NCBI GenBank assembly: GCA_041665785.1
Contig: JBAYIE010000010.1
Coordinates: 1 to 64,000, forward strand
DNA: 64,000 bases
Origin: JBAYIE01 sp041665785
GTDB lineage: Bacteria > Bacteroidota > Bacteroidia > UKL13-3
Reading direction: 5' to 3'
Shown: in pieces, positions 1-8,684 of the stretch
Numbering within the stretch: the stretch's first letter is position 1
Layout: each line of letters opens with the position of its first letter
Position numbers and translations under genes: made by a program
Notes under the pieces: model-generated
The model's input: the letters and a program-made list of their open reading frames with translations, nothing else
Told to the model about the DNA's origin: nothing
Database searches by the model: none

Positions 1-230
1 GCTTAATGCTGCATCTGCGCCGGCTTTCAAGCCGTAAGGGCTTGAGCCGTCTCCGTATTCATGCGCTGTATGAGATTAGAGATTGCGGTGAAGCATGCTT
101 CGCTTTGCTTCACCGCGGTCTCAAAGGGGGAGGCTAACATGCAATCCTTCAATTGCTATCGCAATTGCTTAATGCTGCATCTGCGCCGGCTTTCAAGCCG
201 TAAGGGCTTGAGCCGTCTCCGATGCAGCAT
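1..230. repeat. 55-bp direct repeat pair with nested palindromes
   Basis: The 55 bases at 1-55 recur exactly at 167-221. Between the copies, 85-95 and 106-116 form an 11-bp inverted repeat (gcggtgaagca / tgcttcaccgc), and caattgc / gcaattg flank a short loop near 150-168. The second copy is closed into a long hairpin by atgctgcat at 172-180 and atgcagcat at 222-230. No convincing protein is encoded. The block lies just downstream of the minus-strand tRNA-Leu and its terminator. It may be a structured intergenic repeat family, and the first copy touches the window edge. Confidence 0.8.
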
Positions 231-231
231 T

Positions 232-257
232 AAAAAAGGGGCTATCGCCCCTTTTTA
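232..257 (-). terminator. Terminator of tRNA-Leu
   Basis: Reading leftwards from the tRNA, the hairpin arms GGGGC and GCCCC enclose a GATA loop, with an A-run before and a T-run after. This is a standard intrinsic terminator and lies about 10 bases past the tRNA 3' end. Confidence 0.75.
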
Positions 258-267
258 GTCTTGCATG

Positions 268-351
268 TGCTGCGGAAGAGACTCGAACTCTTATACCACT
301 TAAGGCACCACCCCCTCAAGGTGGCGTGTCTACCAATTTCACCACCGCAGC
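268..351 (-). tRNA. tRNA-Leu (anticodon GAG)
   Basis: Read on the minus strand, the acceptor arm is GCTGCGG paired with CCGCAGC, with discriminator A. The anticodon stem CCACC/GGTGG encloses the loop TTGAGGG, giving anticodon GAG for CUC and CUU codons. The variable arm is long, as expected of a class II tRNA, and the T-arm carries GTTCGAGTC. The length is 84 nt. The bases after the discriminator are CAT, so the CCA end is not encoded. Confidence 0.95.
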
Positions 352-461
352 AATTTAATCCGCTAATCTTTCACGTCAACTTCATTCCAAAAAACCAGAA
401 TGAAAACCTGTGAAATAATTATTTTACTGTTCAAACATTACTCATGCCTGAACAAACCGGG

Positions 462-581
462 TTAAGCTACTTTCTTTTTACCCTTGTTGTTGGAAGCCTT
501 CAACGTACGCTTGTTGCGTGTTTTGCCGAAAGAACCGTTTTTCATTTTGCCCAATCTGGACCGAACATCACCTTTTCCCAT
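462..581 (-). CDS. 30S ribosomal protein THX
   Basis: This 39-residue, very basic protein begins MGKGDVRSRLGKMKNGSFG and ends in a run of lysines. That is the pattern of the THX (bS22-like) peptide of Bacteroidota and Thermus, which sits in the 30S head and stabilises the rRNA. The frame stays open upstream to 770, but the family always starts at MGKGD, so the start at 581 is chosen. A TAAATTTG -7 element (632-639, minus) lies about 50 bases upstream. The gene is easy to miss because a spurious N-terminal extension of the epimerase frame runs across it on the other strand. Confidence 0.85.
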   Translation of the reverse strand: MGKGDVRSRLGKMKNGSFGKTRNKRTLKASNNKGKKKVA

Positions 582-631
582 GCGTATTTTAAATTTAGGA
601 ATGCGAAGATAATCAAGTATTGGATTACGGT

Positions 632-639
632 CAAATTTA
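632..639 (-). promoter_or_regulatory. Bacteroidota -7 element for thx
   Basis: On the minus strand the sequence is TAAATTTG, an exact match to TAnnTTTG, about 50 bases upstream of the thx start. No clear -33 TTG was seen. Confidence 0.4.
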
Positions 640-662
640 ATTCTAATCCTTACTTTGCATCC

Positions 663-1529
663 ATGATCACTACGCTCCGCAACAACCGGATTGCAATTGG
701 GGTTCATAGCCACGGCGCTGAACTCAGGCATGTAACGGATATCGAAACAGGGTTTGAATTTATGTGGCAAGCCGATCCAGAAATTTGGGGGCGCTCTTCC
801 CCCCTGCTCTTTCCCATGGTCGGCAAATTGAAGGAGGATACAATCATCATTCAGGGTAAGCCTTATTCAATGAGCCAGCATGGTTTTGCGCGCGACCGGG
901 AATTTGTTATTGAAACTCAAAATGCTGATCAAATCGGATATGTTCTTACATCCGATTCGGAAACCCTCAGTAAATTTCCATACCCATTTAAATTGAGAAT
1001 CGGGTATCAACTAGAAGGCAATTGTTTGCGCTGTATCTGGTCTGTTACCAATACAGGAAAACAGCTCATGTATTTTTCAATTGGAGCACATCCAGGTTTT
1101 GCACTCATTGGCCACAAATCCGAAGATTATTTCATAGAGTGGGAAAATGAAGAAATACCTAAGCGGTATATGCTAACGAATGGTTTGTTTAATGGAAAAA
1201 CGGAAACTGTACATGAAGTAGGAAAAATTCTGCCCTTAAATTCGCAACTATTCGATCACGATGCTCTGGTATTTAAAGACTTACATTCCACACAGCTGCG
1301 GCTCGTTCACCGCCACTCATCCCATTCCATAAAAATGGATTTCCGCGGGTTTCCTTATTTAGGAATCTGGTGTAAAAAGGGCTGCAATGCATTTATTTGT
1401 ATCGAACCATGGTACGGGTGTGCTGATCATATGGATGGAAATTTGGATATCTCCCAAAAGCCCGGAATACTTCAACTCAAGGCAAGTGAAGAATTTGAAG
1501 CGGCTTACACCATGGAATTTATCGTATAA
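663..1529 (+). CDS. Aldose 1-epimerase family protein (LacX/YeaD-like)
   Basis: This 288-residue protein has the galactose mutarotase-like fold of the LacX group, which interconverts sugar anomers or binds sugars. Visible family features are the N-terminal GAELRHV segment, PEIWGRSSPLLFPMVG, SQHGFARDREF with the conserved HGFAR, and IGAHPGF with the conserved histidine. The frame is open from 444, but the extra residues do not fit the family and overlap thx, so ATG 663 is used. A TTACTTTG sequence (about 650-657) immediately before the ATG may be a -7 element, which would give an almost leaderless message. The physiological substrate cannot be told from sequence. Confidence 0.85.
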   Translation: MITTLRNNRIAIGVHSHGAELRHVTDIETGFEFMWQADPEIWGRSSPLLFPMVGKLKEDTIIIQGKPYSMSQHGFARDREFVIETQNADQIGYVLTSDSETLSKFPYPFKLRIGYQLEGNCLRCIWSVTNTGKQLMYFSIGAHPGFALIGHKSEDYFIEWENEEIPKRYMLTNGLFNGKTETVHEVGKILPLNSQLFDHDALVFKDLHSTQLRLVHRHSSHSIKMDFRGFPYLGIWCKKGCNAFICIEPWYGCADHMDGNLDISQKPGILQLKASEEFEAAYTMEFIV

Positions 1530-1613
1530 ATCGAAAGGAAATTGTCAATTTACACCGAATCGGATTAATTTCGCCAGTCAATCCATTTCATTCACCCATG
1601 TAGCAAATCCGTT

Positions 1614-2546
1614 ATGATCCAGTATTTCAAAACCATTCAGAACAGGTTGACCGAAATTGAAACGGTAGAGAAAGATTGCTGGATTAACGTGGTGAATCCT
1701 ACAACCAGGGAAATCGATTACCTCTCCAATAAATTGCTTATTCCTTCCGATCTGATCAATGATCCGCTGGACGTGGATGAAAATGCGCGGATAGAGCAGG
1801 AGAAAAACTGCATGCTGATTGTATTTCGTGTACCGCTTGAATTGAATAAACAAGATCTGCCGTACACCACTATTTCCATGGGCATTATCCTTAAACGCGA
1901 CCTTATTGTTACTGTTTGCAGTAAACCCATCGAAGTAGTACAGGCATTTGTTGAATCGCGGGTCAGGGGTTTGTATACCGAAAAACGGGAACGATTTGTA
2001 TTGCAATTGTTCTTGCGCTCATCAGTATTGTTTCTGCGGTACCTGAAAAACATCAACGGGAAAGCCGACGAATTGCAGATTACGCTCAATCGTTCAACCC
2101 GTAATGAAGAGTTGATGCAGCTGCTAAATTTCGAGAAAAGTCTGGTTTACTTCAACACTTCCCTCAAATCCAATGAATTGATGATGCACCGCCTGCAACG
2201 GATGAAAATTCCGGCTCTGGATCGTGAGGAAGAACAGGATCTGATTGAAGATGTGATGACCGAAACCAAGCAGGCTATAGATATGGCACATATTTATACC
2301 GATATCCTTGGCAACCTGATGTCGGCTCACTCGTCCATTATATCCAACAACCTGAATATTACTATCCGGTTTCTGACATCCGTTACCATCATTCTTTCCT
2401 TACCCATTTTGGTAGCAAGTTTATACGGCATGAACGTTCCTTTGCCATTTCAGGATCATCCGCATGCCTTTTGGATTGTGATGTGCATTGCCACCCTCCT
2501 GTCGGTATTGGGTGTAGCCTTTTTCCGTAAGAAAAATTTGTTTTAA
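1614..2546 (+). CDS. corA: CorA-type magnesium/cobalt transporter
   Basis: This 310-residue protein has a long cytoplasmic N-terminal alpha/beta and helical funnel domain. Two C-terminal transmembrane helices follow, around residues 245-275 and 285-303. The signature YGMN lies at the end of the first helix and forms the periplasmic selectivity loop. A basic tail (FFRKKNLF) closes the protein. CorA is a homopentameric channel in the inner membrane for Mg2+, also passing Co2+ or Ni2+. The gene is monocistronic by layout and converges with the bacilliredoxin gene, with a short GTTACCC/GGGTAAC hairpin between them. Confidence 0.93.
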   Translation: MIQYFKTIQNRLTEIETVEKDCWINVVNPTTREIDYLSNKLLIPSDLINDPLDVDENARIEQEKNCMLIVFRVPLELNKQDLPYTTISMGIILKRDLIVTVCSKPIEVVQAFVESRVRGLYTEKRERFVLQLFLRSSVLFLRYLKNINGKADELQITLNRSTRNEELMQLLNFEKSLVYFNTSLKSNELMMHRLQRMKIPALDREEEQDLIEDVMTETKQAIDMAHIYTDILGNLMSAHSSIISNNLNITIRFLTSVTIILSLPILVASLYGMNVPLPFQDHPHAFWIVMCIATLLSVLGVAFFRKKNLF

Positions 2547-2571
2547 ATCAGCGTTACCCGGGGGTAACCAT

Positions 2572-2991
2572 TTAGCAAAACTCGTCGAAAGCAGCCACCA
2601 GGTGGTTTGCAATCATATCAGCACTGCGTCCTTCAATCATGTGGCGCTCCACAAAATGAACGAGTTCACCATTTTTATACAATGCAATACTAGGTGATGA
2701 GGGAGGAAAAGGTGCCGTAAATTCACGTGCCTTAGCGGTTGCTTCAGTTTCCTGACCGGCAAAAACGGTGACCAAATGTGCGGGTTTTTTGGTGGCCGCA
2801 GATAAGGCCTTCAATACACCGGGACGAGCAGTTCCAGCGGCACAACCGCATACGGAATTGAAAACCATGAGGGTGGTTCCGGTTTTATCGTTGAGTGTGG
2901 ATTCTACTTCTCCGGGGGTCATCAGGCTCTTGAATCCTGCATCTTCTAACTGTTTGCGCATGGGCGCTACTAACATTTCTGGATATGGCAT
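2572..2991 (-). CDS. BrxA/BrxB family bacilliredoxin
   Basis: This 139-residue protein starts MPYPEMLVAPMRKQL and carries the CGC active site in FNSVCGCAAGTARPG, the signature of the YphP/YqiW (BrxA/BrxB) thioredoxin-like family. In Bacillus these proteins remove bacillithiol from oxidised proteins. In Bacteroidota the same role is likely but inferred. The length equals the family norm. A TACTTTTG -7 element (3042-3049, minus) lies about 50 bases upstream. The gene is transcribed divergently from ahcY. Confidence 0.92.
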   Translation of the reverse strand: MPYPEMLVAPMRKQLEDAGFKSLMTPGEVESTLNDKTGTTLMVFNSVCGCAAGTARPGVLKALSAATKKPAHLVTVFAGQETEATAKAREFTAPFPPSSPSIALYKNGELVHFVERHMIEGRSADMIANHLVAAFDEFC

Positions 2992-3041
2992 GGTTAATGA
3001 TTCTTAATTTGGATGTATAACTATAAGTATAGATGAAAACA

Positions 3042-3049
3042 CAAAAGTA
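3042..3049 (-). promoter_or_regulatory. -7 element for bacilliredoxin gene
   Basis: TACTTTTG on the minus strand matches TAnnTTTG and is placed in the divergent intergenic region about 50 bases before the bacilliredoxin start. Confidence 0.5.
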
Positions 3050-3100
3050 GGTTTCTTTGTTCTAACCTAAAAAAAATTTCCATAAGTGCAACGTAAACAA

Positions 3101-3108
3101 TAGTTTTG
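3101..3108 (+). promoter_or_regulatory. -7 element for ahcY
   Basis: TAGTTTTG matches the Bacteroidota housekeeping -7 consensus TAnnTTTG, 41 bases before the ahcY ATG. No obvious -33 TTG at standard spacing was found. Confidence 0.5.
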
Positions 3109-3148
3109 CAGTCCTTTTTTATTAACGCAATTTTTTGAAATTACATAT

Positions 3149-4462
3149 ATGACACAAACAACATCACAACTTCCTTACAAGGTAAAAGACATCGCACTGG
3201 CTGAGTGGGGTCGCAAAGAAATTAAACTGGCTGAAGCAGAAATGCCCGGGCTGATGTCGATCCGCAAGGAATATGGCACTCAACAACCATTGAAAGGCGC
3301 ACGCATTGCAGGTTGTCTGCACATGACTATACAAACCGCCGTTTTGATCGAAACCCTGAAAGCATTGGGAGCTGAAGTTACCTGGAGTTCTTGCAATATT
3401 TTCTCCACGCAAGACCATGCCGCTGCAGCCATTGCCGCTGCCGGAATTCCGGTATATGCCTGGAAAGGTCAGAACGAAGAAGAATTTGACTGGTGTATTG
3501 AGCAAACCCTGACTGCTTTTGAAGGCGGAAAAGCATTGAACATGATACTCGACGATGGTGGTGATCTGACTAATATGGTACTCGATCGTTATCCGGAAAT
3601 GGTAAAAGAAATTAAAGGATTGTCGGAAGAAACGACAACCGGTGTTCACCGTTTATACGAGCGTATGCGCAAAGGCACCTTGCCATTGCCTGCGATTAAC
3701 GTAAACGATTCGGTTACCAAATCGAAATTCGATAACAAATACGGATGTAAAGAGTCGTTGGTGGATGCCATCCGCCGTGCTACCGATATCATGATGGCTG
3801 GAAAAGTAGCTGTAGTTGCCGGATACGGTGATGTAGGTAAAGGATCTGCTGAATCATTGCGTGGAGCAGGTGCCCGTGTACTGGTAACCGAAATTGATCC
3901 GATTTGTGCATTGCAGGCTGCTATGGATGGATTTGAAGTGGTTACCATGGAAGAAGCATGTACCCGTGCCAATATTTTTGTAACTGCAACCGGTAATATC
4001 CGCATCATTGCCGATCGTCATTTCAAAGCCATGCGCGATAAAGCCATCGTTTGTAATATCGGTCACTTTGATAACGAAATTGATATGGCCTGGTTAAACA
4101 AAAACTACGAAGCCAGCAAATACACTATCAAACCTCAGGTAGATGTGTACAATATTGAAGGTAATGAAATAATTGTTTTGGCTGAAGGTCGTCTGGTAAA
4201 CCTGGGATGCGCAATGGGTCATCCGTCCTTTGTGATGAGCAATTCGTTTTCGAACCAAACGCTGGCACAAATCGAATTGTGGACGAATACCAAAAACTAC
4301 GAAAACAAAGTGTATGTATTGCCGAAACACCTCGACGAAAAGGTTGCTTCGCTGCATTTGGATCATATTGGTGCTAAACTAACCCAACTCGATAAAGATC
4401 AGGCCGAATACATTGGTGTTAAAACCAGCGGACCTTATAAGTCTGATCATTACCGCTATTAA
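3149..4462 (+). CDS. ahcY: Adenosylhomocysteinase
   Basis: This 437-residue cytosolic enzyme hydrolyses S-adenosylhomocysteine to adenosine and homocysteine, keeping methylation reactions running. Landmarks in order: the substrate region LHMTIQTAVLIETL, SCNIFSTQDHAAAA, LDDGGDLTN, the NAD-binding loop GYGDVGKGSAESLRG near residue 225, NIGHFDNEIDM, and the highly conserved C-terminus ending KSDHYRY. The protein is full length. It has its own promoter and an intrinsic terminator at 4491-4524, so it is probably transcribed alone. Confidence 0.98.
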   Translation: MTQTTSQLPYKVKDIALAEWGRKEIKLAEAEMPGLMSIRKEYGTQQPLKGARIAGCLHMTIQTAVLIETLKALGAEVTWSSCNIFSTQDHAAAAIAAAGIPVYAWKGQNEEEFDWCIEQTLTAFEGGKALNMILDDGGDLTNMVLDRYPEMVKEIKGLSEETTTGVHRLYERMRKGTLPLPAINVNDSVTKSKFDNKYGCKESLVDAIRRATDIMMAGKVAVVAGYGDVGKGSAESLRGAGARVLVTEIDPICALQAAMDGFEVVTMEEACTRANIFVTATGNIRIIADRHFKAMRDKAIVCNIGHFDNEIDMAWLNKNYEASKYTIKPQVDVYNIEGNEIIVLAEGRLVNLGCAMGHPSFVMSNSFSNQTLAQIELWTNTKNYENKVYVLPKHLDEKVASLHLDHIGAKLTQLDKDQAEYIGVKTSGPYKSDHYRY

Positions 4463-4490
4463 TTCGTAATTCAGGGATATTACCCAACCT

Positions 4491-4524
4491 GAAAGCCAGC
4501 CTCATTACGGGGCTGGCTTTTTTG
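4491..4524 (+). terminator. Terminator after ahcY
   Basis: Arms AAAGCCAGCC and GGCTGGCTTT are separated by a short loop and followed by a T-run. Confidence 0.85.
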
Positions 4525-4578
4525 TTATTTGCAATTGCCGCCTCAACTTTTATATTGCACAGATAAATAAAACATAAG

Positions 4579-6294
4579 ATGAGTTCAACAGGGCATCCAA
4601 AAGGTTTATACGTATTGTTTGTAACCGAGATGTGGGAACGTTTCAGTTATTATGGCATGCGCGCCATTTTTACGCTTTACATGACCAAAGCGTTGTTGTT
4701 TGACAAAGCATTCAGTTCCGACATTTACGGCAGTTATACCGGTCTGGTTTATCTGACTCCCCTTTTGGGCGGATACATGGCCGACCGGTATTGGGGCAAC
4801 CGCAAATCCATCATCATCGGTGGTTTTCTGATGGCCATGGGGCAATTCCTGATGTTTACCAGTGGTATGTTCTATAAAGAAGTAGGGCTTTCATCGATGA
4901 TTATGTATAGTGGCTTGGCCTTTTTAATTTTCGGAAACGGATTTTTTAAACCGAATATCTCAACTATGGTGGGTCAACTTTATCCGAAAGGAGATAAGCG
5001 TGTAGACTCCGCATTTACGATATTTTATATGGGTATCAACCTGGGAGCGTTTCTTTCTCCGTTGGTCTGCGGTTCACTTGGAGATACCGGCAATCCGGAA
5101 GATTTTAAGTGGGGGTTTCTCGCTGCCGGTTCAGGAATGTTGCTCAGTACGATCATATTTATCTGGTTGAAAAATCATTATATCGTAACACCGGAAGGTG
5201 AACAAATCGGTGTTTCTCCAAACCGTAAAAGAGAAACAGTTGAAATAGATACCACGAAAGAAGTGGTGCAGGAATTTTCTAAAACACAAATCGCTTCCTG
5301 GATAGGAATTGCTTTTGGTTTGTTTGGATTATTCTACTGGTTAGAATTCGGAGTGATCGGATCCTTTATTTTTGCCTTAACGATTGCAGCTCCGGGATTT
5401 ATTATCTCTGACAATACACTCACCAAAGAGGAAAAAGACAGGATCTGGGTTATTTATATTATCGCCTTCTTCGTCATTTTCTTTTGGAGCGCATTCGAAC
5501 AGGCAGGCGCATCGCTGACTTATTTTGCCGAAGAACAAACCGACCGGGATATTAATTTACGTTTATCTCCTGCTGTATTATACGGCCTGCTTACCATAGT
5601 AACCCTGGTATTGGGATGGTTACTGAATAAAGTACGCCTCAATTTTACGCAGGAAAAGAAAGGTGTAAAAGAATTGTTTATACTGCTCTTTACGGTGGGC
5701 ATCGGATTTTGTTTATACGGTTTTACTCAGGTGGGCTCCGAAGGTCTTTACCTGCAAACCATTCCAACCAGTTTCTTTCAATCCATCAATGCTATTGCCA
5801 TAGTAATCTTTGCTCCGTTGTTTGCTATGATGTGGACCGGCTTAGGTAATAAAAACCGCGAACCTGCTTCACCTTATAAGCAATCCATTGGCTTGTTCCT
5901 GCTCGCTCTGGGGTATCTGGTAATTGCCATCGGTGTTAAAGATGTGAGTGCCCGTGTGAGCATGTTGTGGCTGGTTAGTTTATATACCATTCATACTTTC
6001 GGAGAATTGTGTTTATCGCCAATCGGTTTATCGATGGTAAACAAACTTGCTCCGGTAAAATTTGCTTCCCTGCTGATGGGTGTTTGGTTTTTGTCGACAG
6101 CTGCAGCCAATAAATTTGCCGGTGTATTAAGTGGATTGTATCCCGAAAACGGAGTGGTAAAACATTTTATCGGAATTCAGATTCATGATTTGTACGACTT
6201 CTTTATGATTTTCGTTGCCATGGCCGGTATTGCCTCTCTCATCCTGTTTGTGCTAAGTCGCAAACTATTGACGATGATGCATGGTGTACGATGA
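4579..6294 (+). CDS. POT-family peptide MFS transporter (first copy)
   Basis: This 571-residue inner-membrane protein belongs to the proton-dependent oligopeptide transporter (PTR2/POT) family and should import di- and tripeptides with protons. The diagnostic ExxERFxYY motif is present as TEMWERFSYYG near residue 17, together with the FKPNIS motif in GNGFFKPNISTMVGQLYP. Around a dozen or more hydrophobic helices span the protein. The second POT gene starts 95 bases downstream after a terminator-like hairpin, so the two may be expressed separately. Confidence 0.93.
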   Translation: MSSTGHPKGLYVLFVTEMWERFSYYGMRAIFTLYMTKALLFDKAFSSDIYGSYTGLVYLTPLLGGYMADRYWGNRKSIIIGGFLMAMGQFLMFTSGMFYKEVGLSSMIMYSGLAFLIFGNGFFKPNISTMVGQLYPKGDKRVDSAFTIFYMGINLGAFLSPLVCGSLGDTGNPEDFKWGFLAAGSGMLLSTIIFIWLKNHYIVTPEGEQIGVSPNRKRETVEIDTTKEVVQEFSKTQIASWIGIAFGLFGLFYWLEFGVIGSFIFALTIAAPGFIISDNTLTKEEKDRIWVIYIIAFFVIFFWSAFEQAGASLTYFAEEQTDRDINLRLSPAVLYGLLTIVTLVLGWLLNKVRLNFTQEKKGVKELFILLFTVGIGFCLYGFTQVGSEGLYLQTIPTSFFQSINAIAIVIFAPLFAMMWTGLGNKNREPASPYKQSIGLFLLALGYLVIAIGVKDVSARVSMLWLVSLYTIHTFGELCLSPIGLSMVNKLAPVKFASLLMGVWFLSTAAANKFAGVLSGLYPENGVVKHFIGIQIHDLYDFFMIFVAMAGIASLILFVLSRKLLTMMHGVR

Positions 6295-6335
6295 TCTGTT
6301 ACCTAAATTGAAAACAACCCGTTAAATAAAGTATA

Positions 6336-6373
6336 AACCCCGCACCATTTCAGGTTGCGGGGTTTCATTTTTT
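6336..6373 (+). terminator. Terminator between the two POT genes
   Basis: AACCCCGCA and TTGCGGGGTT arms around a 10-base loop are followed by a T-rich tract. Confidence 0.75.
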
Positions 6374-6389
6374 AAAGCATATTCGAATC

Positions 6390-8030
6390 ATGTTGAATCC
6401 AGAAAAACACCCAAAGGGTTTGCCCTTTTTATTTTTTACCGAAATGTGGGAACGTTTTGGATACTACCTGATGCTGGGTATATTCTTTTTGTACATGACC
6501 GATATCAATACCGGAGGACTTGCACTGGAAAGAAAAGATGCCTCAGATATATTCGGAACTTATATAGCACTTGTTTTCATAACTCCTTTTATCGGCGGAT
6601 TATTAGCCGACCGTGTTCTGGGATACCGGCTGGCCATTACTATAGGTGGGGCTTTGATGGGTGTTGGCTATATGTTGCTTGCCATTCCGGGTCAAACTAC
6701 ATTTTACCTTGCACTGGCGTTGATGATTATCGGTAACGGATTTTTTAAACCGAATATTTCAACGCTGGTAGGAAACCTGTATAACGAACCCAAATACAAA
6801 CCCAACAAAGATTCGGGATACAATATCTTTTACATGGGTATAAATATCGGAGCTTTCATTTGCAATTTCTTTGCTGCATACCTGCGGAATCATTTTGGTT
6901 GGGGCTATGCTTTCTTTGCTGCCGGAATAGGTATGTTTATTGGGTTGATCATCTTTTGGTCGGGTACTAAACATTACAAGCACGCCGATGTAATCAAACC
7001 TACCAATCCCGAAGACATGAGCCTGGGTAAAATCCTTGGTATTGTTTTATTACCTGCTTTGATTGCCGGTTACCTCGGTTGGATCATACCCGGAAATATT
7101 TTCGGAAGCGACAGTACCGATGCATTCATTTTCGGCGCTTTGCCCATCACCTTCTTTTATATTTCACTGCTTGTAAAGGCCAATGCCGATGATCGTAAAC
7201 CATTGGCAGCATTACTCGCGATTATGGGTGTAGTTATTATATTTTGGGCAATTTTTAAACAAAACGGAACGGCACTCACTACCTGGGCCGAGAGTTATAC
7301 CGATCGCGAATTGCCTGCTTCTATTGTTGGTCCTGCCAAGGTATTGGGTGTAGTGCAGGAAATTCCATATACGCAGGATTCAGTTGTATTAAGTGATGAG
7401 CAATTCAGACCGATTAAAGACGCATCCGGTAAAATTCAAAAAGTGATTGATTATCCATCGTATTATAAAAATATTGATCCCGCTACAATACCTAAACAAG
7501 GAGAAAGCCTCAAAGTACTTTCAACAGAACTCTTTCAATCGGTGAATCCGTTTTTTGTCATTCTGTTAACTCCTGTTGTCGTCGGTTTTTTTGCATGGGC
7601 ACGCCGAAAGAAATTTGAACCCAGTACACCCGGGAAGATTTTTTGGGGACTGGTGATCACTGCGCTATCAACTACTATTATGATGGCTGCTGTAATGGTT
7701 GGTCATAACGGAATCGATAAAGTATCGATGGCCTGGTTAATAGGATCGTATGGAGTAATTACGGTAGGTGAATTATGCCTGAGTCCGATGGGACTATCCC
7801 TGGTATCTAAACTTTCTCCACCTCGTTTAACAGCTCTGATGATGGGAGGTTGGTTTTTAAGTACCTCGATTGGCAACAAATTATCCGGAGTATTGGCCAG
7901 TTTGTGGGATACTTATGATCATAAGAGTTCTTTTTTTATGGTCAATTGTTTTATTGTTTTGCTTGCTGCACTGAGTATTTTTCTCATGCTTAAATGGCTT
8001 GCAAAAATTATCCGTGAACACGGAGGTTAA
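6390..8030 (+). CDS. POT-family peptide MFS transporter (second copy)
   Basis: This 546-residue paralogue of the upstream transporter carries TEMWERFGYYL and GNGFFKPNISTLVGNLY, so it is also a proton-coupled peptide importer. It differs in having a hydrophilic stretch of about 70 residues at about 310-380, between predicted helices (from ESYTDRELPAS through QGESLKVLS). In Bacteroidota POT proteins this stretch forms an extra loop. Tandem duplication followed by divergence is the likely origin. Different peptide preferences are possible but cannot be read from sequence. Confidence 0.92.
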   Translation: MLNPEKHPKGLPFLFFTEMWERFGYYLMLGIFFLYMTDINTGGLALERKDASDIFGTYIALVFITPFIGGLLADRVLGYRLAITIGGALMGVGYMLLAIPGQTTFYLALALMIIGNGFFKPNISTLVGNLYNEPKYKPNKDSGYNIFYMGINIGAFICNFFAAYLRNHFGWGYAFFAAGIGMFIGLIIFWSGTKHYKHADVIKPTNPEDMSLGKILGIVLLPALIAGYLGWIIPGNIFGSDSTDAFIFGALPITFFYISLLVKANADDRKPLAALLAIMGVVIIFWAIFKQNGTALTTWAESYTDRELPASIVGPAKVLGVVQEIPYTQDSVVLSDEQFRPIKDASGKIQKVIDYPSYYKNIDPATIPKQGESLKVLSTELFQSVNPFFVILLTPVVVGFFAWARRKKFEPSTPGKIFWGLVITALSTTIMMAAVMVGHNGIDKVSMAWLIGSYGVITVGELCLSPMGLSLVSKLSPPRLTALMMGGWFLSTSIGNKLSGVLASLWDTYDHKSSFFMVNCFIVLLAALSIFLMLKWLAKIIREHGG

Positions 8031-8113
8031 CCGATACCCTTTCAAAATTGTATACTTGCACCTTGTAACAGTTCATCCTTTTTTAAGGCAGAAACCGCAT
8101 ATAAATTGTTTTC

Positions 8114-8659
8114 ATGGAAAGGAGTCACTTCGTCGAAAAAGCTAAAAAACCAGACACGTATACCGCTCAATGGTACGTATTATATACGCAGCCACGTCAT
8201 GAAAAAAAAGCTGAGCAAATTTTAAGGATGAAAGGGTATACTACTTACCTGCCGTTGCAAACTACTCTGAAACAATGGAGCGATCGTAAAAAGAAGGTTG
8301 AGATCCCGTTGTTTTCTTCTTATGTATTCATAAAAACTGAATTGGAACGTACACATATCGATATCTTAAACACACCCGGCGTTGTAAAATTTGTTACCCT
8401 AGGAAAAGAAATTGCAAAAGTTAGGGAAGAGCATATTGACCAGATTCGCTTATTGCTTACACAATTCGATGAATTGGATGTGGTGCCTTCAACTTCACTA
8501 CAACTGAATCAGAAAGTGGAGATTATTGCCGGGCCGTTTACCGGAATGAAAGGAATTTTAATGGATCACAAAGGAACCAAACAATTCGCTCTTGAAATTG
8601 ACGGGTTGGGTACAAATCTGATTATACAAATTCCTTCCAATTACCTGAAACCAATTTGA
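8114..8659 (+). CDS. UpxY-family transcription antiterminator (NusG/RfaH paralogue)
   Basis: This 181-residue protein has an N-terminal NGN domain (WYVLYTQPRHEKKAEQIL, near residues 20-110) and a C-terminal KOW segment (VEIIAGPFTGMKGIL, near 137-151). It is a specialised NusG of the UpxY/LoaP/RfaH type, which rides on RNA polymerase and allows read-through of long surface polysaccharide operons. Here only one glycosyltransferase follows, 25 bases downstream, so the target is either this short operon or a distant locus. A TATACTTG sequence at 8051-8058 may be its promoter. Confidence 0.85.
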   Translation: MERSHFVEKAKKPDTYTAQWYVLYTQPRHEKKAEQILRMKGYTTYLPLQTTLKQWSDRKKKVEIPLFSSYVFIKTELERTHIDILNTPGVVKFVTLGKEIAKVREEHIDQIRLLLTQFDELDVVPSTSLQLNQKVEIIAGPFTGMKGILMDHKGTKQFALEIDGLGTNLIIQIPSNYLKPI

Positions 8660-8684
8660 ATTTACCGGCGCAAACCAATCCAAT

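Noticed and set aside
61..258. 65-residue plus-strand open frame across the repeat block
   Set aside because: It runs through the direct repeat and the tRNA terminator, contains no domain, and is explained by the repeats.
444..662. N-terminal extension of the epimerase frame
   Set aside because: The extra 73 residues do not match the family, contain the opposite-strand thx gene, and the family N-terminus fits ATG 663.
2553..2568. Terminator between corA and the bacilliredoxin gene
   Set aside because: The GTTACCC/GGGTAAC hairpin lacks a T-run on either side and has a two-base loop, so an intrinsic terminator is not supported.
3164..4366. Several long minus-strand open frames inside ahcY
   Set aside because: They are shadows of a full-length conserved enzyme gene and show no domain.
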